Assembly (NCBI RefSeq): GCF_013283835.1
Contig: NZ_CP054052.1
Coordinates: 1,488,001-1,552,000, forward strand
Source: Poseidonibacter lekithochrous
Lineage (GTDB): Bacteria > Campylobacterota > Campylobacteria > Campylobacterales > Arcobacteraceae
DNA length: 64,000 nt
Reading direction: 5' to 3'
In this document: one piece after another, positions 62,457-64,000 of the stretch
Numbering within the stretch: the stretch's first letter is position 1
How the letters are laid out: each line of letters begins with the position of its first letter
Notes under the pieces: model-generated
What the model saw: the letters and a program-made list of their open reading frames with translations, nothing else
The model's database searches: none
Told to the model about the DNA's origin: nothing
Program-made: the position numbers and the translations under genes

Positions 62457-64000
62457 ATTCAAATATTTATCCAAAAACAAAACCTTAGGTAAATTTTTGG
62501 ATTTTGCAGCAAAAAAAAGTGACTGCGAATACAAAATCATCCAAAAGCTTGATTTTGTGCATTTATATGTAAAATGTTCAGAAAAGTCCTTGGGTGAGTT
62601 TTCTGAATCACTTTCTACATATCTTCCTATGTCAATCTTCTATTATGACATTGTTATTAATACTCTTCCAGATTTTCCAAATGTTCAAACGATGTCTTTA
62701 GAACAAGATAATCTAATTTCATTTTGTCCTACTTGTTTAAGAGAAGTAGAGGATGAAGAAAATAAGAATTATTATAATGCTTTTAAATCTTGTGAAGTTT
62801 GTGATTCTTTTGAAGAAGCAAATTTTGTATTAGATAACCAAAAAGTAAATTCATCAAAAGAGCTTTTTGAAAACCTAGCACAAAAAATAAATGAAAATCA
62901 AAAAATCAAAATCAAAACTCTTAGTGGAACTTTTGTTTTCTCAAAAGTAAATGATTTAGATTCTAGTACAAATTTACTAGCTACAAATTTATTAAATATG
63001 TCATCATTAGTAGTTGAGAATAAAACAGATATTGTCTCACTTGCTAGTATAGAAAAACCCTCAGTTGATTTCAAAATAAATGAAATTTATAAACTAAATA
63101 ATGGGATAAAAAAAGATTTTATTAATATTAGATTTGCAAATGATTTGACTTTATATTTTTTATCTCTAGAATTATCTAAATTAAATATAAACTTTTTAAA
63201 CATAGAAAATAATAAAAATGAATTTGATGTATTTTTAGATGTAGAAGAAAAAATAATAAAAAATAAGATTTTAGATATTCCTCATATTAAATGCTTTGAT
63301 AATAAGAAATTCTTTTTAGACTCAAAATCTTATGATAAAAGTCTTGATGTAATCTATAGTAAATTTGAAGAAAAAAACAAATCTCATTTTATGACAGTAT
63401 TAGCAGAAAATGAACTTTTTGATAAAGCAATTGTTAATTTTTATATTAGTACAAAAGATGATGATGGTCTATCTTTTTATAGTGAGAAGTTTGATGGACT
63501 TATAGATATTGTAAAACCTTTTAATATTCCAAGTAGTGTAGAGCAGTTTTTTGAAACTATGAAAAAAGATGAAACAAGTAATAGATTATTGCAAAACTAT
63601 AAAGAAAAGTTTGAAGATGATTATAACAAAGCTCTAAATACTGATATTTCTACATATAAAACAAAATCTTTTTATAACTACTGGCAAATAGCAAAACAAA
63701 TATTATGTTTTGAAGAAGATATCTTAGAAAATGCCAATAAATGTATGTTAGAGAAGGGACCTAGAATTGATTATAAACTAGTTGAAGATGAAAAGCTTTA
63801 TAATAGAGAATTTGACTATGTAAAACTTATCAAATCAGCTATGAGTTTTAAATTAGCAGGAGTAGAAGAAGAGACTATTTCTCTAGGGTTTATGGAGAGT
63901 TTAGCACATTTTATTGGATATGAATTAGATAATATTAACAGCTCTTATGATTTAGATGGAGTTAGTTTATGTGGTGATATGTTTAGATATGATATATTTA
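62440..64000 (+). CDS. hydE: HydE2, HypF-related accessory protein (partial, runs off window)
   Basis: 520 codons are visible from ATG 62440 (AAGGGAG site) without a stop. Overall arrangement matches HydE1, but residues 96-121 hold FCPTCLREVEDEENKNYY and then FKSCEVC, a C-x2-C-x18-C-x2-C pattern like one HypF acylphosphatase-region zinc finger. The last visible part, GFMESLAHFIGYEL and SLCGDMFRYDIF, matches the HypF-like C-terminus. It is a second, less degenerate HydE. Confidence 0.85.
   Translation, partial: MVLEFRFKYLSKNKTLGKFLDFAAKKSDCEYKIIQKLDFVHLYVKCSEKSLGEFSESLSTYLPMSIFYYDIVINTLPDFPNVQTMSLEQDNLISFCPTCLREVEDEENKNYYNAFKSCEVCDSFEEANFVLDNQKVNSSKELFENLAQKINENQKIKIKTLSGTFVFSKVNDLDSSTNLLATNLLNMSSLVVENKTDIVSLASIEKPSVDFKINEIYKLNNGIKKDFINIRFANDLTLYFLSLELSKLNINFLNIENNKNEFDVFLDVEEKIIKNKILDIPHIKCFDNKKFFLDSKSYDKSLDVIYSKFEEKNKSHFMTVLAENELFDKAIVNFYISTKDDDGLSFYSEKFDGLIDIVKPFNIPSSVEQFFETMKKDETSNRLLQNYKEKFEDDYNKALNTDISTYKTKSFYNYWQIAKQILCFEEDILENANKCMLEKGPRIDYKLVEDEKLYNREFDYVKLIKSAMSFKLAGVEEETISLGFMESLAHFIGYELDNINSSYDLDGVSLCGDMFRYDIF

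Overview
The window is very AT-rich, with short intergenic gaps, AGGA-type ribosome binding sites and genes typical of Campylobacterota: hydABCDE hydrogenase operons, an AcnB-type aconitase and class II fumarase. The gene mix (beta-oxidation, saccharopine-type lysine catabolism, several hydrogenases) suggests an Arcobacter-like (Arcobacteraceae) chromosome. I see no rRNA, tRNA, CRISPR array, transposase or prophage.

Region 1 (1-14.06 kb, minus strand) holds four consecutive surface lipoprotein genes, one cut by the window edge. Three are large modular proteins (1032, 969 and 2183 residues) built from Ig-like repeats, FISUMP-like domains and C-type-lectin-like modules. Region 2 (14.06-18.8 kb, plus strand) is a divergent operon: periplasmic thioredoxin, DUF4266 lipoprotein, DUF3570 outer-membrane-type protein, a lipoprotein related to the edge-cut one, and an ApbE-type flavin transferase. 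The shared intergenic region holds a Fur-box-like palindrome and two further inverted repeats around a promoter. The DUF3570 protein carries an exact ApbE-type flavinylation motif.

Region 3 (18.8-29.4 kb, minus) has an M48 protease and a five-gene fatty-acid beta-oxidation operon (ligase, thiolase, FadJ-like, FadE-like, and a PlsC acyltransferase fused to an alpha/beta hydrolase). Region 4 (29.4-46.2 kb) is mostly housekeeping: an EamA exporter, an RNA methylase, peptide deformylase, fumC behind a Fur-box-like site, a DsrE-like protein, a saccharopine dehydrogenase/antiquitin pair, envelope proteins, a thioesterase, acnB behind five TTGTACA-type sites, a YheT-like hydrolase, an RluA-like synthase and an ADP-ribosylglycohydrolase.

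Region 5 (46.3-64 kb, plus) is the most interesting. A TetR-family regulator, apparently starting at ATT, overlaps a Tat-less NiFe-hydrogenase small subunit followed by a large subunit that ends exactly at its terminal active-site histidine, as in H2-sensing hydrogenases. Two paralogous membrane-bound uptake hydrogenase operons follow (hydA1B1C1D1E1 and hydA2B2C2D2E2, the last gene cut by the window end). Each is preceded by copies of a 16-bp palindrome close to ATGAATANTCATTCAT, one of them just before the ribosome binding site. I infer an H2-sensing circuit in which a hydrogenase-like sensor acts through a TetR repressor rather than the usual HoxJ/HoxA two-component pair. HydA1 also has Asn instead of the second proximal-cluster Cys, whereas HydA2 is canonical.
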